From positions 3,576,001-3,640,000 of the forward strand of contig NZ_JACCFE010000002.1 of NCBI RefSeq assembly GCF_014256275.1: a stretch of 64,000 nt of DNA, given 5' to 3'. Shown here one piece after another: positions 7,466 through 16,214 of the stretch (within the stretch, counting starts at the first letter, position 1; every line of letters begins with the position of its first letter). Origin of the DNA: Rhodococcus sp. 4CII (lineage in GTDB: Bacteria > Actinomycetota > Actinomycetes > Mycobacteriales > Mycobacteriaceae). The notes below the pieces were generated by a model, which did not search any database, was not told where the DNA came from, and was given only the letters and a program-made list of their open reading frames with translations. Made by a program: the position numbers and the translations under genes.

Positions 7466-9061
7466 TCAGGCTTGGGTGAGTCGGCCGTCGATGCGACGCC
7501 ACAACTGTTCGGGATTGCCGTCGGCGATGGCGGCGGGGAGCAGTGAAGTCGGAACATCCTGGTACGCAACGGGACGCAGGAAGCGTTCGATCGCGAGCGA
7601 GCCCACGGACGTGGTGCGGGAGTCGGAGGTCGCCGGGTGCGGACCGCCGTGCACCATCGCGTGACCGACCTCGACCCCGGTGGGCCAGCCGTCGAACAGG
7701 ATTCGTCCGGCCTTGAGTTCGAGGACGGGCAGCAGTCGCCCGGCCTCGTCGAGATCCGCGTCGTCGACGTGGACGGTCGCGGTCAGCTGACCTTCCAGCT
7801 CGGCAGCGACGGCACGCACCTGCTCGGCGTCGCGACAGCGGACGATCAGGCTCGAAGAACCGAACACCTCCTGCTGCAACACCTTCGACCCCAGGAACGT
7901 GTCGCCGTCGGTGCTGAACAGTGCGGCCCGGGCGGTGTTGGGCGCGTCGGATTCGGTGCCGCGGGCTTCCACGGTCGCGGCTCCGGTGAGCGCGGAGACG
8001 CCGTCCGCGTAGCAGCCGGCGATGTTCGGGGTGAGCATCGGGGTGGGGGTGCTCTCGGCGACGGCGGCGCTCGCGGAGTCGACGAACGAGGCGAGTCCGG
8101 GACCGTCGACCGCGATGACGAGACCGGGATTGGTGCAGAACTGCCCCGATCCGAGTGTCAGGGATCCGACGAAGGCGCGCCCCAGTTCGGCGCCCCGGTT
8201 GGTGAGCGCGTTCTCCAGAACGAACACCGGGTTGATCGAACTCATCTCGGCGTACACCGGGATCGGTTCCGGGCGCCCCGCGGCTGCGGCGACCAGAGCG
8301 GTTCCGCCGGAACGGGATCCGGTGAAGCCGACGGCCTTGATCCGCGGGTCGGTGACCAGCGTGGTGCCGAGCCCGCGGCCCGAACCGAACAGCAGCGAGA
8401 ACGTCCCCGCAGGCATGCCGGTGCTCGCGGCGGCGTCGGCGATGGCGCGGCCGACGAGTTCGGACGTTCCGGGGTGCGCGTCGTGAGCCTTCACCACGAC
8501 CGGGCAGCCCGCCGCCAGTGCGGATGCGGTGTCGCCGCCGGCGACGGAGAACGCGAGGGGGAAGTTGCTCGCACCGAACACGGCGACCGGGCCGAGCGGG
8601 ACCTTCCGCTGACGGATGTCGGCTCGCGGCAACGGAGTCCGGTCGGGCAGCGCGGGATCGATGCGGGCGCCGTTCCAGCCACCGTCGCGCAGGACGCCGG
8701 CGAACAGCCGCAGCTGGCCGGACGTGCGGCCCACCTCACCGGTGATGCGGCCCTGGGGAAGTCCGGATTCGGCACACGCCCGGGCGACGAGCGTCTCGCC
8801 GAGGGCCTCGATGTTGTCGGCGATCGCCTCGAGGAACCGGGCGCGCTCCTCGGACGTCGTGGCACGGAACGGTGCGAACGCCTCGGCCGCGGCGGCGCAG
8901 GCGGCGTCGACGTCCCGGTCGTCACCGTGCGCGAAACCGGGTTCCAGCTGTGCTCCCGTGGTCGGGTCGATGCCGTGGACGGTCGCGCCGGAACCCTGGA
9001 CGGGCTTGCCCGCGATGATCATCTGCCCGGTCACGTCGGTCCGGTTCACCGTTGCTGTCAT
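7466..9061 (-). CDS. 2-oxoglutarate semialdehyde dehydrogenase (aldehyde dehydrogenase)
   Basis: A 531-residue NAD(P)-dependent aldehyde dehydrogenase of the type that oxidises 2,5-dioxopentanoate to 2-oxoglutarate. Catalytic residues are N166 (GASNFPLAF), E272 (VYAEMSSINP) and the nucleophile C309 (GSGQFCTNPG). The SNFP and SSINP variants and the length above 520 residues distinguish this subgroup from common betaine or acetaldehyde dehydrogenases. ATG at 9061 is preceded by GAGGATCGCATC. The gene lies 25 bases before kdgD and 49 bases after the MFS gene, completing the route glucarate to 2-oxoglutarate, which then enters the TCA cycle. NAD versus NADP preference cannot be read from the sequence. 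Confidence 0.9.
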   Translation of the reverse strand: MTATVNRTDVTGQMIIAGKPVQGSGATVHGIDPTTGAQLEPGFAHGDDRDVDAACAAAAEAFAPFRATTSEERARFLEAIADNIEALGETLVARACAESGLPQGRITGEVGRTSGQLRLFAGVLRDGGWNGARIDPALPDRTPLPRADIRQRKVPLGPVAVFGASNFPLAFSVAGGDTASALAAGCPVVVKAHDAHPGTSELVGRAIADAAASTGMPAGTFSLLFGSGRGLGTTLVTDPRIKAVGFTGSRSGGTALVAAAAGRPEPIPVYAEMSSINPVFVLENALTNRGAELGRAFVGSLTLGSGQFCTNPGLVIAVDGPGLASFVDSASAAVAESTPTPMLTPNIAGCYADGVSALTGAATVEARGTESDAPNTARAALFSTDGDTFLGSKVLQQEVFGSSSLIVRCRDAEQVRAVAAELEGQLTATVHVDDADLDEAGRLLPVLELKAGRILFDGWPTGVEVGHAMVHGGPHPATSDSRTTSVGSLAIERFLRPVAYQDVPTSLLPAAIADGNPEQLWRRIDGRLTQA

Positions 9062-9110
9062 GATGCGATCCTCGAATTCTCGTCTGCGTTTCGTATGGTC
9101 CGGTGAGAGG

Positions 9111-10472
9111 TCATCTGGCCGGCACGGTGGTCTCGTCGGGGGCTGGCCCGGTCAGGTCCGCGACCTCGTCGATGTCTTCCTTGTCACGCCGGAAGTACGC
9201 CACCGCCGCGGCGGCGGCCAGGGCGAACAGCGACAGCACGACCAGGCCCATCGTCACCGTCCCGGTCTGCTCCTTGATCACACCGAAGCCGAACGGGGCC
9301 ACGAAGCCGCCCAGGTTGCCCAGGGAGTTGATGATCGCGATCGCCGGCGCCAGCACCATCGGGTGGAGGGTGCGCTGCGGAATGGACCAGAAGAGCGGGC
9401 TCGCGCTCTTGAAACCCATCGTCGCGATGCACAGCAGCGGCAGCGCGAGCCAGGGCGTGACGAACGCGGCCGCCATCGTGCCCACACCGCCGATGAGGAG
9501 TGCCACCACCAGGTAGGGCTTGTGCCGGCCGGTGCGGTCGGCGGACCGGTTGGAGAAATACATCGCGAAGATCGCGCAGATCCACGGCAGCGACGACAGC
9601 AGGCCGACGGTGATGTCGGTGGTGCCCGGGATGCGACGGATGATCGACGGGAGCCAGAACGTGTTGGCGTAGATCGCCATCGTGATGGCGAAGAAGATCG
9701 CGCAGCACACCAGGATTCGCGGCTGCAGCAGCAGCTTCCAGCGGGAGCCGGACTCACCGCGCTTGGCGGACGCCTCGCTGCGGAGCACGTCCTCGTCGGC
9801 GATCACGGCCTGCAGATCGTGCTTCTCGTCGGCCGTCAGCCACTTGGCGTCGTCGACCTTCGAGTCGAGCAGCCGGTAGGCGACGAGCCCGACGACGACG
9901 GACAACAGGCCCTCGAGCCCGAACATCCACTGCCAGCCGTGGTGTCCGCCGAGACCGTCCAGCGACAGCAGGGGTCCGGACATCGGCCCGGAGATCGCGG
10001 CGGCGATCGAGGAGCCGGCGATGAACAGGGCGGTCGCGCGGCTGCGGTGATTGTTCGGCAGCCAGCGGGTGAAGTAGAAGATGATCGCGGGGAAGAAGCC
10101 GGCCTCGGCGACACCGAGGAGGAACCGCAGCGCGTAGAACATTTCCGGGCCGTTGACGAACACCATGGCCGCGGACACGAGGCCCCACGAGATCATGATG
10201 CGCGTCAGCCACACCTTGGCGCCGAACTTCTCCATGAGCACGTTCGACGGCAGTTCGAAGATGGCGTACGCGATGAAGAACAGGCCCGCTCCGAACCCGT
10301 AGGCCGCGGCGCCGATGCCCACGTCCGCCTCGAGATGGGTCTGGGCGTATCCGATGTTCGATCGGTTCAGCTGGTTGCAGATCAACATCACGATGAAGAG
10401 CGGCACGACACGGCGGAAGATTTTGGCGACCGCGCTGTCGACTGCCGGGGACACGGCGAGGGGGAGGGTCAT
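9111..10472 (-). CDS. MFS transporter, probable glucarate/galactarate importer (ACS family)
   Basis: A 453-residue major facilitator protein with 12 predicted helices and a central cytoplasmic loop around residue 200-240. The N-terminal segment FIVMLICNQLNRSNIGYAQT resembles the D-galactonate/glucarate (anion:cation symporter) group, including the conserved R/N positions in helix 1. ATG at 10472 follows AGAGGAG. It is the first gene of the minus-strand operon with the semialdehyde dehydrogenase, KdgD and GudD, so uptake of D-glucarate or galactarate with protons is the natural role. The promoter must lie within the 186-base region shared with the divergent acetyltransferase gene. Confidence 0.87.
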   Translation of the reverse strand: MTLPLAVSPAVDSAVAKIFRRVVPLFIVMLICNQLNRSNIGYAQTHLEADVGIGAAAYGFGAGLFFIAYAIFELPSNVLMEKFGAKVWLTRIMISWGLVSAAMVFVNGPEMFYALRFLLGVAEAGFFPAIIFYFTRWLPNNHRSRATALFIAGSSIAAAISGPMSGPLLSLDGLGGHHGWQWMFGLEGLLSVVVGLVAYRLLDSKVDDAKWLTADEKHDLQAVIADEDVLRSEASAKRGESGSRWKLLLQPRILVCCAIFFAITMAIYANTFWLPSIIRRIPGTTDITVGLLSSLPWICAIFAMYFSNRSADRTGRHKPYLVVALLIGGVGTMAAAFVTPWLALPLLCIATMGFKSASPLFWSIPQRTLHPMVLAPAIAIINSLGNLGGFVAPFGFGVIKEQTGTVTMGLVVLSLFALAAAAAVAYFRRDKEDIDEVADLTGPAPDETTVPAR

Positions 10473-10658
10473 CGGTGACTCCTCTCTCTGGGTTCGGATG
10501 GCTGAGAACGTTGGGGGCCTCGGATCACGCCCCTGTTCGGAAGCGTGACCTGAGTCATAGGAATCACGCTAGGGCGGCGTTCGATACATGTCCAAGTCAA
10601 AGTTTCGCGTGATCGATGCCGAAACGGCATCGACGGCGTTCCTGCTAGTTTCGCTGTC

Positions 10659-11213
10659 GTGAGCGTCGACGCAGTCACCTTCGAGTTCGTCCGCACCAGC
10701 CGCGAGCACTTCCCTCAGCTGCAACGATGGCTCCGCCAGCCGCACGTGGCGAGATTCTGGAACCACGACACCGCGGACGCGGACATCGAACGCGACTTCG
10801 GCGGCAGCATCGACGGCACCGAAGCGAGCGAGGACTTCCTCGTCCTCCGGAGCGGCATGCCGTTCGGATTCATCCAGCGCTACCGGATCGCAGACTATCC
10901 CGAGGACCTCGCGCTCCTCACCGCCCTCGTCGAGATCCCGCCCGGAAGCATCTCCATCGACTACTTCGTCGGCGATCCGGAGCACACCGGTCACGGTCTG
11001 GGCACCGCAATGATCAGCGCCTTCGTCGACCGGTGCCGCACGGACCTCCCCGACGCCACTGCGATCGTCGTCCCCGTGGTCGTCCCCAACCGGGCGTCGT
11101 GGCGCGCGCTCGAGAAGGCGGGGTTCCGACGTGTCGGCGAGGGCTACCTGCCGCCCGACAATCCGGTCGACGACGGATCCCACTACATCAGCAGGCTCGA
11201 CCTGCTTCAATGA
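10659..11213 (+). CDS. GNAT N-acetyltransferase, AAC(6')-like
   Basis: A 184-residue GNAT acetyltransferase. The fold can be followed from the N-terminal LQRWLRQPHVARFWNH-type segment, which resembles aminoglycoside 6'-N-acetyltransferases of the AacA4/Ib group, through the acetyl-CoA binding region ISIDYFVGDPEHTGHGLGTA (about 105-125) to VVVPNRASWRALEKAGF near residue 145. Start GTG at 10659; no better candidate nearby. It is followed after only 4 bases by a class II amidotransferase gene, so the two are co-transcribed. Whether it acts on an aminoglycoside, on siderophore hydroxylysine or on another amine cannot be settled from sequence; resistance should not be assumed. Confidence 0.83.
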   Translation: MSVDAVTFEFVRTSREHFPQLQRWLRQPHVARFWNHDTADADIERDFGGSIDGTEASEDFLVLRSGMPFGFIQRYRIADYPEDLALLTALVEIPPGSISIDYFVGDPEHTGHGLGTAMISAFVDRCRTDLPDATAIVVPVVVPNRASWRALEKAGFRRVGEGYLPPDNPVDDGSHYISRLDLLQ

Positions 11214-11217
11214 GAAG

Positions 11218-12054
11218 GTGTGCAGATGGATGGCATACTCCGGCGATCCGATCCTCATCGAGGACCTGCTGTTCCGTCCTGTCCATTCCCTGATCGATCA
11301 GAGCCTCCACTCCCGGATGGGTGCGACCACCACCAACGGTGACGGCTTCGGCATCGGCTGGTACGGCGACGGCCCCACCCCGGCGGTGTTCAAGTGCATC
11401 GAACCCGCGTGGAACGAACGCAATCTCCAGGAAATCTCCCGGCAGATCCGGACGCCACTGATGTTCGCACATGTGCGTGCGTCGACGGGAACTCCCGTGC
11501 AGCGCAGCAACTGTCATCCCTTCCGGCACGGTAACTGGCTGTGGATGCACAACGGTGCGCTGCGGGGATTCCCCGAAGTCAAACGCGACCTCACGATGGC
11601 CGTCGACCCGAGCCTCTACCCCGACCTCGAGGGTTCCACGGATTCCGAGACCCTCTTCTTCCTCGCCCTCACGTTCGGTCTCACCGACGACCCGCTCACC
11701 GCGGTTGCGCGCGCCGTCGGGTATGTCGAGGACGTCGGCGCCCGGCACGGTGTCGAGAATCCGGTGCAGGCGACGATCGCCACCACCGACGGAGTCTGCG
11801 TCTGGATCTTCCGGTACTCGACCGAGCAGCAGACGCGGTCGCTGTTCTACTCCACCGCCATCGACAAGGTCCGAGCCCTCCACCCCGAGGTGGAGGTGCT
11901 GCACCGCCTCGGCGACGAGACCCGCTTCGTGGTGTCCGAACCGCTTCGCGACCTCGCAGGCGCCTGGCAGGAGGTACCCGAGTCGCACGCCGGAATCATC
12001 CGCCCGGGCGACGACGAGATGCGGCCGTTTCAGCCGGTGTCACCCACCCGCTGA
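11218..12054 (+). CDS. Class II glutamine amidotransferase domain protein
   Basis: A 278-residue Ntn-type glutamine amidotransferase-like protein. The decisive feature is the start: GTG at 11218 puts cysteine at position 2 (CRWMAYSG), which becomes the N-terminal nucleophile after removal of the initiator, as in class II GATases of the YafJ/EgtC type. Further family motifs are NGDGFGIGWY (about 48-57), FAHVRAST (about 84-91), NCHPF and WMHNGALRGF (about 106-115). A longer upstream reading would bury the nucleophile and overlap the acetyltransferase gene. It overlaps the convergent AraC gene by 25 bases. No other ergothioneine genes are nearby, so EgtC is not assigned; hydrolysis of a gamma-glutamyl amide is the likely chemistry. 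Confidence 0.85.
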   Translation: MCRWMAYSGDPILIEDLLFRPVHSLIDQSLHSRMGATTTNGDGFGIGWYGDGPTPAVFKCIEPAWNERNLQEISRQIRTPLMFAHVRASTGTPVQRSNCHPFRHGNWLWMHNGALRGFPEVKRDLTMAVDPSLYPDLEGSTDSETLFFLALTFGLTDDPLTAVARAVGYVEDVGARHGVENPVQATIATTDGVCVWIFRYSTEQQTRSLFYSTAIDKVRALHPEVEVLHRLGDETRFVVSEPLRDLAGAWQEVPESHAGIIRPGDDEMRPFQPVSPTR

Positions 12055-13040
12055 GCCCGCCACCGGCTCGGACTGCACCCGAACCGGCCGCTGAACCAGC
12101 GGGAGAAGTTACTCGGCGCCGAGAACGACAGCATGTCCGCGATCTCGGTGAGACTCAGCCGCGGATTCGCGACCATCCGTTCGGCGAGTTCGACGCGGGT
12201 GGCGTCCAGGACCGTCGAGAACGACGCCCCGCTCTCGGCGAGCCGCCGATGCACGGTTCGCCGATCGACGCCGAGACTGCGGGCCACCTGCTCGACCGAA
12301 CAGCGTCCGGTCGGGAGCAGCAGTTCGATCAGCTCTCGGACACGGCTCACGATCGTGACGTCGTCCGACGGTTCCCAGGAGTCGAGCAGTTGCTGCGTGT
12401 AGGGGCGCAGCAGGGGGTCGGACATCTTGTTCACCGCGTCCAGGTCGCCGGACTCGATGACGACGCCCGCGAATTCGTGGCCGAAGTTCAGCGCCGGGCC
12501 GAACAACCGCCGATGCGTGGCGGCGTCGGCCGGGGGGCTGTGCGGGAAGCACACTGCGAGGGGTTTCCATCCGCCGCCGAGGAACCCGCGCAGCAGTCGG
12601 TACAGCACCCCGACCGCGAGTTCGATCGACTGCCGCGTCTCGACCGCCTCCCCCACGTCGAGGTCGACGCGGAGGGTCACGAGGCCGTTCGACTCGGACA
12701 TCCGCGTCCGCAGCGCCTCGTTGTAGGTGTGCTCGTAGCGGGTGAGGACGCGCAGGGCGCTCCGGACGTCCGGTTCCTCGCGGACGACCAGGCTGAGCGG
12801 CCCGAGGTTGGAGAACTGCCTGCGTTCGGCGAGCCGGGCGCCGAAGTCCGCATAGCCGGACGCCACCGCGGTCCGGTCGAGGAGGCGCGCGATCGACGCG
12901 GCCGGGATCCAGCGGTCCTGGACGCCGAGCCCGATCGGGTCGAGGCCGACGGCCCTCATCAACGGCACCGGGTCGACGTCGAGCGACCGGCACAGCTCGA
13001 CGTATCCGTTCAGCGACGCGTAACGCGCAAGGGGTTTCAC
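12030..13040 (-). CDS. AraC family transcriptional regulator (PF12625 sensor domain)
   Basis: A 336-residue AraC-type regulator with the N-terminal arabinose-binding-like domain PF12625 (about residues 20-210) and a C-terminal double helix-turn-helix (VEQVARSLGVDRRTVHRRL, then LTEIADMLSFSAPSNFSRWF). GTG at 13040 has a near-consensus GGAGGAGGT five bases upstream; the in-frame ATG further upstream has none. It is divergent from the nine-gene PHA-linked operon starting at 13180, and two tandem direct repeats lie between them, spaced 22 bp, as expected for an AraC-type activator. It therefore probably activates that operon in response to a substrate or intermediate. The 3' end overlaps the amidotransferase gene by 25 bases. 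Confidence 0.9.
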   Translation of the reverse strand: MKPLARYASLNGYVELCRSLDVDPVPLMRAVGLDPIGLGVQDRWIPAASIARLLDRTAVASGYADFGARLAERRQFSNLGPLSLVVREEPDVRSALRVLTRYEHTYNEALRTRMSESNGLVTLRVDLDVGEAVETRQSIELAVGVLYRLLRGFLGGGWKPLAVCFPHSPPADAATHRRLFGPALNFGHEFAGVVIESGDLDAVNKMSDPLLRPYTQQLLDSWEPSDDVTIVSRVRELIELLLPTGRCSVEQVARSLGVDRRTVHRRLAESGASFSTVLDATRVELAERMVANPRLSLTEIADMLSFSAPSNFSRWFSGRFGCSPSRWRAQRVGDTG

Positions 13041-13055
13041 GCCACCTCCTCCGTC

Positions 13056-13094
13056 TGTCCCGAAATGATAGGTCATGTGTCCCGGCAAGATAAG
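13056..13094. promoter_or_regulatory. Tandem direct repeats, candidate AraC operator
   Basis: TGTCCCGAAATGATAGG at 13056-13072 and TGTCCCGGCAAGATAAG at 13078-13094 share the pattern TGTCCCGnnAnGATAnG. Their starts are 22 bp apart, close to two helical turns, so both would face the same side of the DNA, the usual arrangement for AraC-type proteins. They lie 16 bases upstream of the regulator start and 86 bases before the operon start. Confidence 0.6.
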
Positions 13095-13179
13095 CGATCG
13101 CGTCGTCGCCGCCCTACTGTTAGGTGCATCACAGGGAAGGGCCGCTAGGGCGGTCATCACAACTACGAGGAGAAGTACT

Positions 13180-14154
13180 GTGGCACAGGCTGTTCGGTTC
13201 TACGAGCACGGCGCCCCCGACGTCATGAAGTGGGAAACGGTCGAGGTCGGCGAGCCCGGACCGCACGGCGTCCGGATCCGGCACGAGGCGGTCGGGTTGA
13301 ACTTCGCCGACACCTACTTCCGCACCGGTCTCTACCCGGCCGCACTGCCCGCCGGGATGGGCGTGGAGGCCGCCGGGGTCGTCGAAGAAGTCGGTTCCGG
13401 CGTGACCCACGTGCAGGTCGGGGACCGCGTCACCTACACCGGAAGCCCCCTCGGCGCCTACAGCACCGAGCGCGTGATGCCCGCCGCCCCGCTGATCCCG
13501 CTGCCGCAGGCGATCGGATTCGACACCGCGGCCGCGATGACGATGCGCGGACTGACATCGGCCTACCTGCTGCGCCGCATCGCCCCACTGAAGGAAGGCG
13601 ACACCGTCCTCCTCCACGCCGCCGCCGGTGGCGTCGGCCTGATCTTCACGCAATGGGCAAAGCTGCTGGGCATCACCGTGATCGGCACGGTGTCCACGGA
13701 CGAGAAGGCGGCGATCGCCCGCGCCCACGGATGCGAGCACGTGATCGTCTACACCCGGGAGAACGTCGCGGAGCGGGTTCGGGAGATCACCGGCGGCGCC
13801 GGCGTCCCCGTCGTCTACGACAGCATCGGGCAGTCCACGTTCCACACCTCGCTCGACTGCCTCTCCCGCCGCGGACTGCTCGTGTGCTTCGGGACGGCGT
13901 CCGGACCGATCCCGCCGATCGACGCAATGCAGTTGGCCGTCAAGGGATCCCTGTTCGTCACCCGGCCCGCACTCGCCGACTACATCGCCGACCCCGCGGA
14001 GCGCGCCGAACTCGCCGGTGAACTCTTCGATCACGTCGAGGCAGGCCGCATCCGGATCGAGATCAACCAGAGCTACGGACTCGAGGACGCCGTCCAGGCA
14101 CACCGCGATCTCGAGGCCGGCACCAGCATCGGCTCCTCGGTGTTCCGGCTCTGA
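13180..14154 (+). CDS. Zinc-independent quinone oxidoreductase (MDR family)
   Basis: A 324-residue medium-chain dehydrogenase/reductase of the NADPH:quinone oxidoreductase group. The N-terminal GroES-like domain includes GLNFADTYFRTGLYP and GMGVEAAGVVEEVGSGV; the Rossmann domain has the nucleotide motif LLHAAAGGVGLIFTQWAK near residue 150. Zinc ligands of alcohol dehydrogenases are absent. GTG at 13180 is preceded by GAGGAG. It is the first gene of the plus-strand run controlled by the divergent AraC regulator and lies 34 bases before the dioxygenase gene. It may reduce an enone or quinone intermediate of the pathway; the substrate is unknown. Confidence 0.85.
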   Translation: MAQAVRFYEHGAPDVMKWETVEVGEPGPHGVRIRHEAVGLNFADTYFRTGLYPAALPAGMGVEAAGVVEEVGSGVTHVQVGDRVTYTGSPLGAYSTERVMPAAPLIPLPQAIGFDTAAAMTMRGLTSAYLLRRIAPLKEGDTVLLHAAAGGVGLIFTQWAKLLGITVIGTVSTDEKAAIARAHGCEHVIVYTRENVAERVREITGGAGVPVVYDSIGQSTFHTSLDCLSRRGLLVCFGTASGPIPPIDAMQLAVKGSLFVTRPALADYIADPAERAELAGELFDHVEAGRIRIEINQSYGLEDAVQAHRDLEAGTSIGSSVFRL

Positions 14155-14188
14155 GCCGCGGCACCCTCACCACGACGGAGACACCATC

Positions 14189-15103
14189 ATGAACGACACC
14201 GCGCAACTGACGTATTCGCCCGAGCGGAACGCGATCCTCTCCCCCTCCGGTTCGTTCCGGCTGGCGCCGATGACCTGCTCTCTCGGCGCCGAGTTGTTCG
14301 ACGTGAACCTCGGCGACGTCTCTCGCGACGACGCCCTGTTCGCCGAACTGCGGGAACTGCTCCTCGAATACAAGGTTCTGTTCTTCCGCGACCAGGACAT
14401 GAGCCGCGCCGAGCACGTGGCGCTCGCCGAGCGCTTCGGGCCGCTCGAGGATCATCCTGTCGCGGGCAGCGACCCCGAGCATCCCGGGCTGGTGCGGATC
14501 TACAAGGACCTCGACAGCCCCGCCGAGCACTACGAGAACGCCTTTCACTGCGACGCCACCTGGCGTGACAACCCGCCCATGGGATGCGTACTCCGGGCCG
14601 TCGAGACACCCCCGGTCGGCGGCGACACGATCTGGGTGAACATGGCCGAGGCGTACACGAAGCTCCCCGCCGGGGTGAAGAAGCAGATCGACGGACTGCG
14701 CGCCCGGCACAGCATCGAGGCCTCGTTCGGCGCCGCCCAGACGCAGGAACAGCGGCACGCCCTGCACGATCGTTTCCCCGACGCCGAACACCCCGTTGTG
14801 CGCACGCATCCGGAAACCGGCGAAAAGATCCTCTTCGTCAACGCTTTCGCGACGCACTTCGTCAACTACCACACGCCCGACAACATCCGGTACGGCATCG
14901 ACTACGCGCCCGGCAGCAGCAGCCTGCTCAACTACCTGATCAGCCAGGCCTCGATCCCCGAATACCAGGTGCGCTGGCGCTGGACCCCGAACAGCGTCGC
15001 CATCTGGGACAACCGTTCGACGCAACACTATGCGGTCCAGGACTACTGGCCCGCCGTTCGCAAGATGGAACGCGCCGGGATCATCGGCGACCGCCCCTTC
15101 TGA
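14189..15103 (+). CDS. TauD/TfdA family Fe(II)/2-oxoglutarate dioxygenase
   Basis: A 304-residue non-haem iron dioxygenase of the TauD/TfdA group. The iron-binding triad is visible as H120-x-D122 (AFHCDATW) and H280 (NRSTQHYAVQDYWP), with R291 eleven residues after the histidine as the 2-oxoglutarate carboxylate ligand. The N-terminal SLGAELFDVNLGDVS and FFRDQDMS motifs are typical. ATG at 14189. Family members hydroxylate taurine, phenoxyacetates, alkyl sulfates or gamma-butyrobetaine. Here the next gene encodes a beta-keto acid cleavage enzyme, so hydroxylation of a small carboxylate or betaine that is later oxidised to a beta-keto acid is a reasonable guess. No sulfonate genes are adjacent, which argues against taurine. 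Confidence 0.9.
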   Translation: MNDTAQLTYSPERNAILSPSGSFRLAPMTCSLGAELFDVNLGDVSRDDALFAELRELLLEYKVLFFRDQDMSRAEHVALAERFGPLEDHPVAGSDPEHPGLVRIYKDLDSPAEHYENAFHCDATWRDNPPMGCVLRAVETPPVGGDTIWVNMAEAYTKLPAGVKKQIDGLRARHSIEASFGAAQTQEQRHALHDRFPDAEHPVVRTHPETGEKILFVNAFATHFVNYHTPDNIRYGIDYAPGSSSLLNYLISQASIPEYQVRWRWTPNSVAIWDNRSTQHYAVQDYWPAVRKMERAGIIGDRPF

Positions 15104-15129
15104 CCACCCCACCCGACAGGAGTATTTCC

Positions 15130-16182
15130 ATGCATTTCCACGACGACGCCCTCTTCCCCGAGAACCAGGAGAAGCTGGTCATCACGTGTGCCCCGTACGG
15201 TCCCGAGTGGGAGCCGGACGACTTCCGCGAGGACCTGCCACTGACGATGGACGAGCACGTCCAGAAGGCGGTCGACTGCTACGAGGCCGGCGCCACGGTG
15301 CTGCACATCCACGTCCGTGAACTCGACGGCAAGGGCTCCAAGCGGCTATCCAAGTTCAACGAGCTGCTCGCCGGACTGCGGCAGGCGGTGCCGGACATGA
15401 TCCTGCAGGTCGGCGGTTCCATCTCGTTCGCGCCGGAAGGCGAAGGCGCCGACGCGAAGTGGCTCTCGGACGACACCCGGCACATGCTCGCCGACCTCGA
15501 TCCGGCACCGGACCAGGTGACGATCGCGATCAACACCTCGCAGATGAACATCATGGAACTGATGACCGCCGACGACATCGCCGGCACCTCGATGCAGCGG
15601 CCCGAACTCGCCGAGGCGTACCGGGAGATGACGGTTCCGGCCGGCCCGGCGTGGGTCGAGGAGCACCTGCGTCGCCTGCAGGCGGCCGGGATTCAGCCGC
15701 ACTTCCAGCTCTCGAGCATCCCCCAGCTCGAGACCGTCGAACGGCTCATCCGCCGCGGCGTCTACACCGGTCCGCTGAACCTGACCTGGGTCGGCATCGG
15801 CGGCGGCTTCGACGGCCCGAACCCGTACAACATCATGAATTTCGTCCAGCGTGTCCCGGACGGCGCGTGCCTGACCCTCGAGACGCTGATGCGTAGCGTG
15901 CTGCCGGTCAACGCGATGGCGATCGCGATGGGCCTGCACCCCCGCTGCGGCAACGAGGACACGATCTGGGGCCGCAAAGGCGAGAAGATGACCTCCGTCG
16001 CGCAGATCCAGCAGTTGGTCCGTGTCGCGAACGAGCTGGGCCGCGAGGTCGCCACCGGCAAGGAGGCCCGCGACATCTACAAGATCGGCACCTCCTACGC
16101 CAATGCCGACGAGACGCTCGCCAAGCTCGGCTACGCCCCCAACCGCCGCCCCGGCCATGTGGGCTTCACCCAGCACGCCTGA
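15130..16182 (+). CDS. Beta-keto acid cleavage enzyme (BKACE, DUF849 family)
   Basis: A 350-residue protein of the 3-keto-5-aminohexanoate cleavage (Kce/BKACE) family, TIM-barrel zinc enzymes that condense a beta-keto acid with acetyl-CoA and split it into a new acyl-CoA plus acetoacetate. The zinc motif H59-I-H61 in TVLHIHVREL, the ITCAPYG start, and NEDTIWGRKGEKM in the C-terminal part support the family. ATG at 15130 follows ACAGGAG. Substrate specificity within BKACE cannot be read from sequence; dehydrocarnitine, 3-keto-5-aminohexanoate and others are known for relatives. Both expected products, an acyl-CoA and acetoacetate, are plausible feeds for the PHA genes downstream. A long perfect hairpin follows it before the MFS gene. 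Confidence 0.88.
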   Translation: MHFHDDALFPENQEKLVITCAPYGPEWEPDDFREDLPLTMDEHVQKAVDCYEAGATVLHIHVRELDGKGSKRLSKFNELLAGLRQAVPDMILQVGGSISFAPEGEGADAKWLSDDTRHMLADLDPAPDQVTIAINTSQMNIMELMTADDIAGTSMQRPELAEAYREMTVPAGPAWVEEHLRRLQAAGIQPHFQLSSIPQLETVERLIRRGVYTGPLNLTWVGIGGGFDGPNPYNIMNFVQRVPDGACLTLETLMRSVLPVNAMAIAMGLHPRCGNEDTIWGRKGEKMTSVAQIQQLVRVANELGREVATGKEARDIYKIGTSYANADETLAKLGYAPNRRPGHVGFTQHA

Positions 16183-16214
16183 GTTCCCGCACCCGGGGGA
16201 TTTCGGTCACGACC

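Noticed and set aside
5048..10478. Long plus-strand frames antisense to the glucarate operon
   Set aside because: The minus-strand enzymes carry all catalytic residues; the plus frames are low-complexity shadows.
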